Assembly: GCA_947087645.1 (NCBI GenBank)
Contig: CAMUDN010000007.1
Location: forward strand, 1-64,000
Direction of reading: 5' to 3'
Length of the DNA: 64,000 nt
Source of the DNA: an uncultured Bulleidia sp.
GTDB taxonomy: Bacteria > Bacillota_I > Bacilli_A > Erysipelotrichales > Erysipelotrichaceae
Below are positions 8,404 through 16,199 of the stretch, piece after piece. The translations under genes were made by a program, and so were the position numbers. Under the pieces are notes generated by a model. The model was not told the origin of the DNA. It ran no database searches and saw nothing but the letters and a program-made list of their open reading frames with translations. Numbering within the stretch: position 1 is the first letter of the stretch; each line of letters opens with the position of its first letter.

Positions 8404-8556
8404 TGAAGTGCCATTTTTTCCACATACTGCCCTCAAAAAAATATTTTCTGCCTTTTCTCTGTGCCCGGCTTTCTTGGATGCCTTGTCTGCGTTGGGGGTT
8501 ATCAAAAACGGGTGTTTTCAAGCCTGTGTTTGAGCAGTTCAGAGGCTTAAAAAGTC

Positions 8557-8585
8557 TTGATTGCGAACGTGACTCGTGGTATAAT
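8557..8585 (+). promoter_or_regulatory. Sigma-70-type promoter of the excisionase/helicase unit
   Basis: TTGATT (8557-8562), a 17-bp spacer and TATAAT (8580-8585) preceded by TGG give a good housekeeping promoter. It points to the leader RNA and the 8778 gene. Confidence 0.7.
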
Positions 8586-8591
8586 AAAACA

Positions 8592-8748
8592 AAATTAGAT
8601 ATGTTCACGAGCGGTAATCGCACTTGAGCGACCCTGTTTTTCAGTTTGGGGAAGCACTTAAAAGCGACCAACGTTCATAACGCACGAATGGAAAACGGGC
8701 GGTGAACCTTTAGGAGAAATCCTATCGGTTTGCCGCCCGTTTTTTTGT
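8592..8748 (+). ncRNA. Structured leader or small RNA ending in a terminator hairpin
   Basis: Downstream of the promoter lie two related blocks, GCACTTGAGCGACC (8620) and GCACTTAAAAGCGACC (8654). A long hairpin follows: AAACGGGCGG and GAACC on the left pair with GGTT and GCCGCCCGTTT on the right, with TAGGA/TCCTA nested inside, then seven T. The hairpin sits 30 bp before the next start codon. It may terminate a small RNA that controls replication or act as an attenuator for the operon. The 5' end is inferred from the promoter, not observed. Confidence 0.5.
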
Positions 8749-8777
8749 TTTTCGAGAAAGATGAGGAGGAAATAGAT

Positions 8778-9038
8778 ATGCAAGAAACGATGAAGAAGAC
8801 CAAGTCAAACGGAGTAATGACACAGCAGGAGTATTCGAGCTGGATTGCTGCTCTTATGAAGAAGACGTTCCTGACAAAGAACGAAGTTAGCGACCTGTAC
8901 GGACTGGGGCTTGCACACGTTCAGAGGCTGTTCAACCAGCCGGACACGGACTTCGTTACCTATATCGGTAAGCGCAAGGTTGCTGAGCGCGAGAAGCTCG
9001 ATGCCTATATCCGTGCGGGGAAAGCCACTGGAATCTAA
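8778..9038 (+). CDS. Excisionase-like helix-turn-helix protein
   Basis: An 86-residue protein whose start is set by GAGGAGG upstream of ATG 8778. An earlier in-frame start at 8730 would fall in the terminator hairpin. The centre reads FLTKNEVSDLYGLGLAHVQRLF and then FVTYIGKRKVAEREKLDAYI. This resembles the winged HTH of Tn916-type Xis proteins, with a recognition helix and then a beta-wing (here YIGKRKVAEREKLD). In integrative elements such proteins bend DNA to direct excision, or regulate. It opens the element's left gene block, 153 bp ahead of the helicase. Excisionase is more likely than repressor, but direct evidence is lacking. Confidence 0.6.
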   Translation: MQETMKKTKSNGVMTQQEYSSWIAALMKKTFLTKNEVSDLYGLGLAHVQRLFNQPDTDFVTYIGKRKVAEREKLDAYIRAGKATGI

Positions 9039-9191
9039 AGGCAAAAAAGAAAGGTTGCCCCTCGCCTCGCTAAGCAATGGGACAACCAACTTTCAACTTA
9101 TGTAAAGAATACCATAAAACTGCTGATAATGCAAGGTATTTCCTCTACATGGGTTGAGCGAGAACGAAATTCATGAAGGAGGAAATACAAC

Positions 9192-10862
9192 ATGATACAA
9201 ACATACGATGAAATTATTGATTTTGAGACGCTGAACTATTTGGACCAGATGGACATGGACAATCCGCCGTTACCTACGACGATTAAGCGAGAGATTCTTG
9301 AGTCTATCAACAGGGCGATTGGTGCCCATAATAAGGGACCGGAAGACCCGCCCGGGTCTGGCGAGTTTCCGTCCCCCATGAAGGGCGACGACAAGTACAA
9401 GAAGCTCAAGACCCTGCCAACGAGGCAGGTTGCCTTGATTCTCATTCATCGACACCGCGTGCGTCGCATCAATGTCGGAGGTACCAAGGCCAAGAACTAC
9501 GCGCTCGGCATGTATATCTTCGAAGGGGCGGACGAGGGAATCTACGACTTTGACGAGGACAAGATTTGTGCTTTGGCATCCGAGTACAACGCGATTGACG
9601 ACTATCGCAACTGGAAGGCTGTTCTGGAGGCTCTCAAGGTCTTGGCGCCTATTGTTGTGCCTTGCACGAATGAGGATTTAGTTGCCGTCGGCAACGGCAT
9701 TTACGACTACTCGACGAAAATCCTCATGGGCTTCGACCCGGAGCTTGTGTTCACAACGAAGTCGCATGTCAACTTCGTGGACAACGCACAAAACCCGCAC
9801 ATCACCATGCCTGACGGCGAGGTCTGGGACGTGGATAGCTGGATGCAAGGGCTCTCTGATGTCCCTGAGGTTGTGGATTTCCTCTGGCGTGTGCTTGGCG
9901 CAGTGATACGCCCTAACGTGCCTTGGAACCATTCTATTTGGCTGCTGTCTGAGGTCGGCAACAACGGCAAGGGCACACTGTGCCGACTGATGAGAAATCT
10001 GCTCGGTGATGGCGCCCATACGTCAATCAACCTCAAGCAGTTCGCCGAGCAGTTCGGACTGGATGATTTGCTGAACGCATCGGCGATTATCACTGACGAA
10101 AACGACACGGATACCTACATCGACAGCGCAGCGACCTTGAAGTCAATCATCACGGGCGACCTCGTCACGATTGACCGCAAGTTCAAGAGCAAGGTTAAGC
10201 TTCAGTTCCGCGGGATGATGGTGCAGTGCGTCAATTCTATGCCGCGTGTCAAGGACAAAACGCCGTCGTTTTACCGCCGTCTGTGCATCGTCCCGATGAA
10301 CAAGCAGTTCGAGGGACATGAGCGCAAGTACATCAAGGACGATTATCTGGGACGTAAGGAAGTGCTCGAGTACGTCCTCTACAAGCTTCTGGCTACGACG
10401 AACTACTACGAGCTTGACCCACCTGAGGCGTGCCTTGACTTGCTTAATGAGTACAAGGAGTTCAACGACCCTGTGCGTGCCTTCATGGCAGAGGTCATGG
10501 GGCAGCTAGCGTGGGATTTGGTACCTAATCAGTTTCTTTACGACCTGTATTGCCATTGGTATACGCGCAACGTCAAAGGCAAGCCAGTTGGCAAGGGCGC
10601 ATTTCTCAAGCAGATGCGTGTGATTCTTCCAGACTATCCCGGATGGACGGTGACGGATAACCGCCGTCGTGGCACGAAGATGGACGCACTCGAGCGCCTG
10701 ATTCTCGATTACGGAGTGGTCGAGTGGATGAATGCGAGTTACACGGGCAGTGACTGGAAGAAGCGCTGTGCGCCGGATGACTTGAAGGAGTTTTATTCGG
10801 GTCTTGAGCGCACATCACCTGCGGTCTCTACGGGTGACGATTTCCCGTCCGAGGAGGAGTGA
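9192..10862 (+). CDS. SF3 helicase, phage/plasmid P4-type replication protein without primase domain
   Basis: A 556-residue protein with the D5/P4-type superfamily 3 helicase core. Walker A is SEVGNNGKGTLCRL (about residues 254-267), the Walker B-like acidic segment is ASAIITDENDTD, and the motif C/arginine-finger region is MVQCVNSMPRVKDKTPSFYRRL. A C-terminal winged-helix-like segment follows (NQFLYDLYCHWYTRN...KGAFLKQMRVILP). The first 170 residues are short and lack recognisable archaeo-eukaryotic primase or Toprim motifs, so priming must come from the host. AAGGAGG precedes the ATG. With the iterons 0.8 kb upstream, it probably unwinds the element's own origin. Confidence 0.8.
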   Translation: MIQTYDEIIDFETLNYLDQMDMDNPPLPTTIKREILESINRAIGAHNKGPEDPPGSGEFPSPMKGDDKYKKLKTLPTRQVALILIHRHRVRRINVGGTKAKNYALGMYIFEGADEGIYDFDEDKICALASEYNAIDDYRNWKAVLEALKVLAPIVVPCTNEDLVAVGNGIYDYSTKILMGFDPELVFTTKSHVNFVDNAQNPHITMPDGEVWDVDSWMQGLSDVPEVVDFLWRVLGAVIRPNVPWNHSIWLLSEVGNNGKGTLCRLMRNLLGDGAHTSINLKQFAEQFGLDDLLNASAIITDENDTDTYIDSAATLKSIITGDLVTIDRKFKSKVKLQFRGMMVQCVNSMPRVKDKTPSFYRRLCIVPMNKQFEGHERKYIKDDYLGRKEVLEYVLYKLLATTNYYELDPPEACLDLLNEYKEFNDPVRAFMAEVMGQLAWDLVPNQFLYDLYCHWYTRNVKGKPVGKGAFLKQMRVILPDYPGWTVTDNRRRGTKMDALERLILDYGVVEWMNASYTGSDWKKRCAPDDLKEFYSGLERTSPAVSTGDDFPSEEE

Positions 10863-11000
10863 CATGCTCGCAGCAAGTCGCTTGATTTTGGTCTCCGTTC
10901 TGGCGTCTTCTTGGTCTCTTTCTGACCAAGATCGCACCAATATGAGACCAACAAGCGTCCCAAAACCGAAACTATGCCCGTCCGTTTTCGGTGGGGATGC

Positions 11001-11217
11001 CGTCGATTTTTCGACGCGGGATGACGCTCCGTCCCTTCATCTGGTGGGCGTATCTACACCTCGATTTCCAGCGAGGCAGTCGTGCCTCACGTGCCGAGTC
11101 GTCGGCACCATCAGACCCGTGCTTGGGGTCTGGATTTCGGGGTCGAGGGGCGAAGCCCCCGCAAGCTACATCCTGCGTCAAGCCCGAGCGAAGCGAGGGT
11201 TTGTACGCACAGGATGT
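11001..11217 (+). other. Putative origin of transfer: hairpin array and RP4-like nic site
   Basis: The 441-bp gap before mobC holds consecutive perfect stem-loops: CGTCGA-TTTT-TCGACG (11001-11016), GAGGCA-GTCG-TGCCTC (11073-11088), GTGCCGA-GTCG-TCGGCAC (11091-11108), CAGACCC-N7-GGGTCTG (11112-11132) and GGGGC-GAA-GCCCC (11147-11159). Right after them ACATCCTG|C (11168-11176) matches the RP4-family nick consensus YATCCTG|Y. The inverted copy CAGGATGT is at 11210-11217. Upstream, TTGGTCTC is repeated at 10888 and 10911, with GAGACCAA at 10944. Position next to mobC-mobA supports oriT. The exact nick position is inferred. Confidence 0.65.
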
Positions 11218-11253
11218 CTGCTTGCGTTAATTCCCTTTTCTACGCAATTTGCG

Positions 11254-11273
11254 CATGACGCAGAAGCGTCATG
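11254..11273 (+). promoter_or_regulatory. Palindrome in the mobC leader, possible autoregulatory site
   Basis: CATGACGC-AGAA-GCGTCATG is an 8-bp perfect inverted repeat ending 15 bp before the mobC ribosome site. It could be bound by the RHH protein MobC or act as an RNA hairpin. No T run follows, so it is not a standard terminator. Confidence 0.45.
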
Positions 11274-11303
11274 TTTCATCAATTTACAAGGAGGATTTCA
11301 GCT

Positions 11304-11828
11304 ATGAAGAAAGATAAGAAACATGCAGGTAAGATACCTGCTTCCAGCGAGAGAAAACGCAAGTCGGGCACGGTCAAGATTCGCGTTACCGAGTCCGAGG
11401 CAGAGGCGATTAAGTCGAAGGCAAACCAGTGGGGCGTAACGGTGTCGCAGTATCTTCGCGATGCTGCGCTGAACCACGAAGTGAAGAAAATGATTATCAC
11501 AAATAATCGCGACCTTAATTTGCTTACCGCCGAGGTAAACAAAATCGGCTGCAACTTGAATCAGATTGCTCGTCGTTTGAACGCGAGCGCAAGCTATCGG
11601 GAGTGCTTCGGCGTGACCCCGATGCGCGAGAGTGAGGTACTTGCTGAGCTGAAAAGTTTGCAGTTGAAATTCTCAAGCATCGACAGGCAGTTGCTTGATG
11701 CACGTGCGGAATTTTCCCGCGAGCAAATCGGCAAGATTTCCGACTACGAGTTCGAGCAGATGAAGGATTTCTGGCTTCCAGAGGACGGAGGTGAAACAGA
11801 TGGCGACGACGTACATCCATCCGCTTAA
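11304..11828 (+). CDS. mobC: MobC-family relaxosome accessory protein
   Basis: A 174-residue protein; ATG 11304 follows ACAAGGAGG at ideal spacing, so an in-frame ATG at 11271 inside the palindrome is rejected. After a basic N-terminus, KIRVTESEAEAIKSKANQWGVTVSQYLRDAAL is a ribbon-helix-helix DNA-binding domain. The following NLLTAEVNKIGCNLNQIARRLN is the hallmark of bacterial mobilization protein MobC. It would bind oriT just upstream, help melt the nic region and recruit the relaxase. The last 29 bases overlap mobA, indicating translational coupling. Confidence 0.88.
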   Translation: MKKDKKHAGKIPASSERKRKSGTVKIRVTESEAEAIKSKANQWGVTVSQYLRDAALNHEVKKMIITNNRDLNLLTAEVNKIGCNLNQIARRLNASASYRECFGVTPMRESEVLAELKSLQLKFSSIDRQLLDARAEFSREQIGKISDYEFEQMKDFWLPEDGGETDGDDVHPSA

Positions 11829-13323
11829 GGATGCCAAGGCGAGCATGATTTACACCGAACTTGGCAATGGCAAAAAGAAGAAGATGCACGAAGTCGAAGG
11901 CACGACGAGGGCTGCCTACGAGGTCGGTGACATGCCCAGAGATGACATGGCGATATATGCCGAGGAGATGCACAAGAGGCACCCTGCATCGCGTTATGAG
12001 GCGTTCGAGGTGCGCGTCTCCTTCTCGCCTGACGAGCTGAAGGCTGGAAACAAGTCGGACGAGCAGATGGCAGGTGAGCATAGCTACAAGCTGTGCAAGA
12101 AGCTCTATCCCAACTCGATGTGTTACGTCACCGTGCACAACGACGGCAAAGGTGGATGTGTTCATGCACACTGCCTCGTCGTGAACCATGACGAGGTGAC
12201 AGGTCAGACGCTACGAGATAACCGACGACATTTCGAGGTCAAGAATGCGAGCGACGAGCTTGCAGCAGAGGAGGGCTTGTCCGTCATCGGAACGCCCAAG
12301 TTCGAGCGCGAAAAACACAAGGAAGGCACGACATGGACTAAACGTCGCGAGAGCTGCGATGCGTTCGAGCAAAGGCTGGGCGACCGTGTGCAGCGGGCGC
12401 GTGATGAATCCAAGTCCCTTGACAAGTTCAAGCATAATCTCGGGGTCTACGGCGTCGAGCTGATGGAGCAGAAACGCAAGGGCAAGGACGGAGAGGAACA
12501 CGAGGCATGGTGCTACAAGATGATGGACATCTACGGTGATAAGCCCCGCAAGCGCCGCCGCAAGGCAAAGCTTTTAGCCGACGACCTGACGAAGGGCTCC
12601 ATCGAATCCTACTACAACCAGAAACAGGCAAATAAGGCTGTAGAAGACCAGAAGCCGACAGTTATACCAATCTATCAGGAAAACGCCTCAGAAGACGTTA
12701 CAGAACCTATTAAAGGTTATACGAAGGATGAGGTGGCTTATTCCCTGCTTGATGATTACAAGGTCGATTCTGAGGATGTTAGGGACTTCACGGATGCTCT
12801 GGCTTCTCAATATCGCAGACGAAGGGTCGATACGCGAGGGGATGCCATATATAACGATATGTGCCACGCACAGAACAATATTGACGAGACAACAGAGAAG
12901 CTGCAAGCCGATGTGGACGAGGCGCGTGAGCAGTTCAAGGCTGACAAGGCTAACCTCGACGAGCTGAAGACCCACAAGACGCCGAACCTCTATGGTCTAA
13001 GCCAGTACTTCAAGATTGCAGGTAATCAGAAGGGCAAGTCACCGTTCGAGCGTATGCTCGATGACATGTTCGCCCAGATGCTGGCAGAGATTATGAGGCA
13101 GATGATTGAGGAGCAGCGAAGACAGGCACGCGAGGAAGCAGAAAAGCGTCTCTACGAGTCGAGAAAGAACATGTGGGACGCTGAGAAGCGACTCAAGGCT
13201 GCAAATCGTGCCATTGACCACGAGATGAGCCGAACAGGCGGCAGAAGGGTCACAAGCCACATGCAGGATGTCTATGAAGCAGACAGAACGGCAGGTAAGA
13301 CTGATGGCGAGCAGTACGAGTAA
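11800..13323 (+). CDS. mobA: MobA-type relaxase (MOBP-like mobilization nuclease)
   Basis: The 507-residue product starts at ATG 11800 with GGAGG 8 bp upstream; an in-frame GTG at 11791 is less well placed. Residues about 95-135 include SMCYVTVHNDGKGGCVHAHC, the relaxase motif III with its metal-binding histidine triad (H..., HAH). The amino end with SMIYTELGNG is the likely site of the catalytic tyrosine. After the nuclease core the protein is rich in Lys/Arg and then forms long charged helices (residues about 360-480) typical of relaxase tails. It should nick oriT and pilot the strand into a helper's secretion channel. No motif for primase or helicase is seen. Confidence 0.87.
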   Translation: MATTYIHPLKDAKASMIYTELGNGKKKKMHEVEGTTRAAYEVGDMPRDDMAIYAEEMHKRHPASRYEAFEVRVSFSPDELKAGNKSDEQMAGEHSYKLCKKLYPNSMCYVTVHNDGKGGCVHAHCLVVNHDEVTGQTLRDNRRHFEVKNASDELAAEEGLSVIGTPKFEREKHKEGTTWTKRRESCDAFEQRLGDRVQRARDESKSLDKFKHNLGVYGVELMEQKRKGKDGEEHEAWCYKMMDIYGDKPRKRRRKAKLLADDLTKGSIESYYNQKQANKAVEDQKPTVIPIYQENASEDVTEPIKGYTKDEVAYSLLDDYKVDSEDVRDFTDALASQYRRRRVDTRGDAIYNDMCHAQNNIDETTEKLQADVDEAREQFKADKANLDELKTHKTPNLYGLSQYFKIAGNQKGKSPFERMLDDMFAQMLAEIMRQMIEEQRRQAREEAEKRLYESRKNMWDAEKRLKAANRAIDHEMSRTGGRRVTSHMQDVYEADRTAGKTDGEQYE

Positions 13324-13324
13324 A

Positions 13325-13361
13325 AAAAATAGCGGTTCCCTTAATTGGGAGCCGCTATTTT
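13325..13361 (+). terminator. Terminator after mobA, bidirectional
   Basis: AAAATAGCGGTTCCC pairs with GGGAGCCGCTATTTT (one G-U) over a 6-base loop. A-rich and T-rich flanks allow function for mobA on the plus strand and for the convergent gene at 13366-13641. Confidence 0.9.
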
Positions 13362-13365
13362 GCGT

Positions 13366-13641
13366 CTAGTGAAGTTCAGGGACAGGAACGCCAGACCATG
13401 CCGTCCCGAAATGGTCTATCCCCCAGATGTACAGGTCTAGTTCCTCGTCGTGGAAAACCACCTCATCGGTGTGCTCTAGTAGGAAATCGGGGTCGGAAAT
13501 GATGAAGTACTGGAATATCTCATTGTTCAAATCACCATTTATTAGCTCTAGCGGACGGCTTGCAATCTCGTTGGCGAGAACCATGCCGCCCACCTGCCTT
13601 GATAGGTCTTCGTAGGTCTTGATGTAATCATTGAAATTCAT
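13366..13641 (-). CDS. Small, strongly acidic protein of unknown function
   Basis: A 91-residue product on the minus strand; AAGGAGG lies 5 bp before its ATG (13641), so the longer in-frame start at 13665 is rejected. I count about 18 Asp/Glu against 3 Lys/Arg, giving a very low predicted isoelectric point. There is no signal peptide or membrane segment. It reads as a mixed alpha/beta soluble protein ending WSGVPVPELH. It sits between the transfer genes and the restriction-modification module. Its leader holds the perfect hairpin GACCGTC-TGAA-GACGGTC (13670-13687). High acidity would suit a DNA-mimic or antirestriction role, but that is speculation. Confidence 0.7.
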   Translation of the reverse strand: MNFNDYIKTYEDLSRQVGGMVLANEIASRPLELINGDLNNEIFQYFIISDPDFLLEHTDEVVFHDEELDLYIWGIDHFGTAWSGVPVPELH

Positions 13642-13734
13642 GGAATCCTCCTTTGTTTCGTGCAATCTCGACCGTCTTCAGACGGTCTTGCAGAAGCATT
13701 GGAGAAGAGCTCAATCGTATATTTTATCAGCTTA

Positions 13735-13788
13735 TTCAATAATTCTTATCTAAGAATTATTGAAAAAATAATGGTTGTGTGCTACACT
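13735..13788 (+). promoter_or_regulatory. Promoter and overlapping palindromic operator of the restriction-modification module
   Basis: TTCAATAATTCTTA (13735-13748) and TAAGAATTATTGAA (13751-13764) are perfect 14-bp arms around TC. The right arm overlaps a -35 TTGAAA (13760-13765), which is 17 bp from an extended -10, TGC-TACACT (13780-13788). A protein bound to the palindrome would block this promoter. The palindrome also lies between divergent genes and could serve both. Confidence 0.6.
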
Positions 13789-13825
13789 ACAAAAGTATAT
13801 TTGTGTTCATAAATGAGGAGAATCT

Positions 13826-14002
13826 ATGCTAAGCAAATTAGATGAAAAGCGAGTATCGGTTTCGATTTCACTTGCCGAATCAGAAAAAAACGAAATCAAA
13901 AATATAGCTAATGAATATGGATTATCTCTATCGGCATTCTTGCGTCTTGCAGCAAAAGAATTTGCAACAAAGCGTGCAAAAACATCAAATACTGGTAACT
14001 AA
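13826..14002 (+). CDS. Small ribbon-helix-helix regulator upstream of the methyltransferase
   Basis: A 58-residue protein starting at ATG 13826 behind GAGGAG. The sequence KRVSVSISLAESEKNEIKNI followed by NEYGLSLSAFLRLAAKEFA is a classic ribbon-helix-helix (Arc/CopG/MobC-N type) fold: an N-terminal strand and two helices. It is first in the operon and is followed 17 bp later by the methyltransferase. A role as the controller of the restriction-modification operon, acting at the palindrome 60 bp upstream, is inferred from position. It is too short to have any catalytic function. Confidence 0.75.
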   Translation: MLSKLDEKRVSVSISLAESEKNEIKNIANEYGLSLSAFLRLAAKEFATKRAKTSNTGN

Positions 14003-14019
14003 GGATAGGAGGAAATAGC

Positions 14020-14862
14020 TTGAAGAAGAATAAACTTGTCAAGCCTATCCTGAAGTGGGTCGGTGGTAAAAGACAATTGCTTGATGAAATAGAGCAAAGG
14101 CTACCAAAGAAAATTAGCTATTATGTTGAGCCTTTTGTAGGTGGCGGTGCTGTTCTATTTGATAAACAGCCACAACATGTGCGAATCAACGATTACAACG
14201 AAGAGCTAATCAATGTTTATATGGTTGTAAGAGATAACCCAAACGAGCTCATTAAAGAATTGGCTGTGCATGAAGAGAAGAATGAACAGCTGGGCAGTGA
14301 ATGGTTCTACCGTGTTCGAGGGCTTGATAGAGAATCGGGGTTTGACGAACTATCGAGTGTTGAAAAAGCTGCAAGGATTATTTACTTGAACAAGACTTGT
14401 TTTAATGGTCTCTTCAGGGTGAATTCTGCTGGTCAACTCAATGTTCCTTATGGAAGGTACAAGCACCCTAATATTGTAAATGAAGTTGGCATCAGGGCAT
14501 TGCATAAATACTTCAGTGAAGCAGATATTGATATGCGCCAAGGGGATTTTGCTGAATCCCTAAAAGATTTGCCAAAGGGCGCCTTTGTCTACTTAGACCC
14601 GCCTTATATGCCAATTACAGCCACTTCGGCATTCACAGGGTATACCCAAGACGGTTTCGGATATGACGAGCAAATACGCCTACGAGATGAATGTATTAAG
14701 TTGCGTGAACAGGGAATTCATTTCTTGCAGTCAAATAGTGACTGTGAAGAGATTCGCGAGTTGTATGAGGATTTCAAAATAGAAACAGTAGAGGCAAAAC
14801 GTTCTATCAATTCACGTGGTGATAGAAGAGGTGCTGTGAAGGAGGTGTTGATTAGTGGCTGA
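14020..14862 (+). CDS. Dam/DpnM-type DNA adenine N6-methyltransferase
   Basis: The 280-residue product starts at TTG 14020, directed by TAGGAGG. The D12-class order is clear: N-terminal LKWVGGKRQLLDEI, the SAM-binding motif EPFVGGGAVLF (about residues 37-47), LNKTCFNGLFRVN, and the catalytic DPPY in VYLDPPYMPI (about residues 190-200). Relatives (M.DpnII, Dam) methylate adenine in GATC, so GATC is the first guess for the target. It protects the element and the host from the endonuclease encoded next. Base composition is more AT-rich than the mob genes, suggesting that the module was acquired separately. Confidence 0.9.
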   Translation: MKKNKLVKPILKWVGGKRQLLDEIEQRLPKKISYYVEPFVGGGAVLFDKQPQHVRINDYNEELINVYMVVRDNPNELIKELAVHEEKNEQLGSEWFYRVRGLDRESGFDELSSVEKAARIIYLNKTCFNGLFRVNSAGQLNVPYGRYKHPNIVNEVGIRALHKYFSEADIDMRQGDFAESLKDLPKGAFVYLDPPYMPITATSAFTGYTQDGFGYDEQIRLRDECIKLREQGIHFLQSNSDCEEIRELYEDFKIETVEAKRSINSRGDRRGAVKEVLISG

Positions 14863-16171
14863 TTTCACTGGTAAATTGGATAAAGCTTGGAAGGAGATAC
14901 TGGCTAGATATCCCATTGAGGAAAAGACTCGCCAAGGTGGGTTATATGAAATCCAAGCAAGTGAAATTAAAGCTTTTAGAGAGCCACGATTGATGACAAA
15001 GTTTGATACTTCCGAATCGGTTGCTGCCCCTCTAAAAGAGCTTGGATTGAATGTATTGCCAGTTTCTCGGCATTCTTATGTACTAGGAAATTTTGACTTG
15101 TACGAGAAGTTTCCAGATGTTACGGAGCTGAGACCAAAAGCTATAACCTTGCCTGATTATGAAACTTTACGTTTGGAAAATCTTACAAGCGAATCAAATG
15201 CGATAAATGCGCTTCTAGCAACGCATACTTTGGAGAATTTTCTTAATGAAGAAGAGCAGGGCCTATTGGAGACTTTCAATGGTCGAATGGGAACTGGCGA
15301 TTTTTCGTTTGACGTTAATTTATTAGATGGTACAGCAAAGAAGACCATCAATGTTAGCAAGGCGCAACTTGAAATTGATGGTGGTTTTGAATCACAGCGG
15401 TCTGTATGCATTATGGAAGCCAAGAATATTCGTAATGATGACTTTAATGTACGACAGCTTTATTTTCCGTATAGAAAATACCTTGCTATAGTTCAGAAAC
15501 CTATTAGATTGGTATTTTCCCAGTACACAAATCTGACTTATTATTTGTATGAATACGAGTTTACTGAGCCAACTTCTTTCTCTTCAATTAGATTACGAAA
15601 CAAACAAGCCTATACGTTTGAGGATTGCCAGATTTCAGAGAAGGATATTGTCGATGTATGGAAGAATACGCCTGTGGTAACTGATGATAATCAGGATAAA
15701 CAGGTGGATAAGAAAATTCCGTTTATTCAAGCGGATAGATTTGATAGAGTAATATCGCTTGCGGAACGCTTAAGCTCTGCTGAAGATAATAGGTTGACTA
15801 CAGAGCAGGTTACCGAGCATATGGGCTTGGTAACGCGACAGGCTGCATATTACCCAGCTGCGGGTGAATATTTAGGACTGTTTCAACGTTCGCGTAATGC
15901 AACAAGTCTGACAGATACAGCGCACAAAATACTGAACATGCGTTATAGAGAGCGTCAGTTAGCTTACACCAGCCTGATATTGCAACATCAAATCTTTCAT
16001 GATTTGTTCGGTATCGTTGTGAATAGTGGTGAATTTCCTGATAAAGCATACGTTGAAAAGGAAATGTTGCGACTAAATGTCTGCAATGAAGGCTCAACAG
16101 TGCATCGTAGAGCAACAAGTGTTTTGGCGTGGCTATCTTGGATTTTTGCACTTGTAGACGATGAAATATAG
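14855..16171 (+). CDS. Probable type II restriction endonuclease
   Basis: A 438-residue protein; GTG 14855 is preceded by AAGGAGGTG and overlaps the methyltransferase end by 8 bp, a strong sign of pairing. The middle contains AQLEIDGGFE, then VCIMEAKNIR about 10 residues on. The spacing D...ExK fits a PD-(D/E)xK nuclease core. The C-terminal part (about residues 300-438) looks helical with winged-helix character (LTTEQVTEHMGLVTRQAAYY). I do not recognise the exact REBASE family, and the target is inferred only from the partner enzyme. No defect is visible. Confidence 0.75.
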   Translation: MADFTGKLDKAWKEILARYPIEEKTRQGGLYEIQASEIKAFREPRLMTKFDTSESVAAPLKELGLNVLPVSRHSYVLGNFDLYEKFPDVTELRPKAITLPDYETLRLENLTSESNAINALLATHTLENFLNEEEQGLLETFNGRMGTGDFSFDVNLLDGTAKKTINVSKAQLEIDGGFESQRSVCIMEAKNIRNDDFNVRQLYFPYRKYLAIVQKPIRLVFSQYTNLTYYLYEYEFTEPTSFSSIRLRNKQAYTFEDCQISEKDIVDVWKNTPVVTDDNQDKQVDKKIPFIQADRFDRVISLAERLSSAEDNRLTTEQVTEHMGLVTRQAAYYPAAGEYLGLFQRSRNATSLTDTAHKILNMRYRERQLAYTSLILQHQIFHDLFGIVVNSGEFPDKAYVEKEMLRLNVCNEGSTVHRRATSVLAWLSWIFALVDDEI

Positions 16172-16199
16172 AGAGTGAATTTAGGAGGTGACCTTATAG

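Noticed and set aside
8106..8430. DnaA boxes in the GTGGAAA cluster
   Set aside because: The boxes do not fit TTATCCACA; they fit an element-specific motif better.
7860..8671. Long open frames on both strands across the left end of the mobile element
   Set aside because: They overlap each other and the iteron region, start inside ssrA or lack ribosome sites, and give low-complexity Phe/Cys-rich products with no family resemblance.
9678..10108. Overlapping reverse-strand frames inside the helicase gene
   Set aside because: They are by-products of high GC coding sequence; the plus-strand frame has clear helicase motifs.
10804..11307. 167-codon frame between the helicase and mobC
   Set aside because: It overlaps the helicase end, runs through the hairpin array and has no ribosome site; the codons reflect the inverted repeats.
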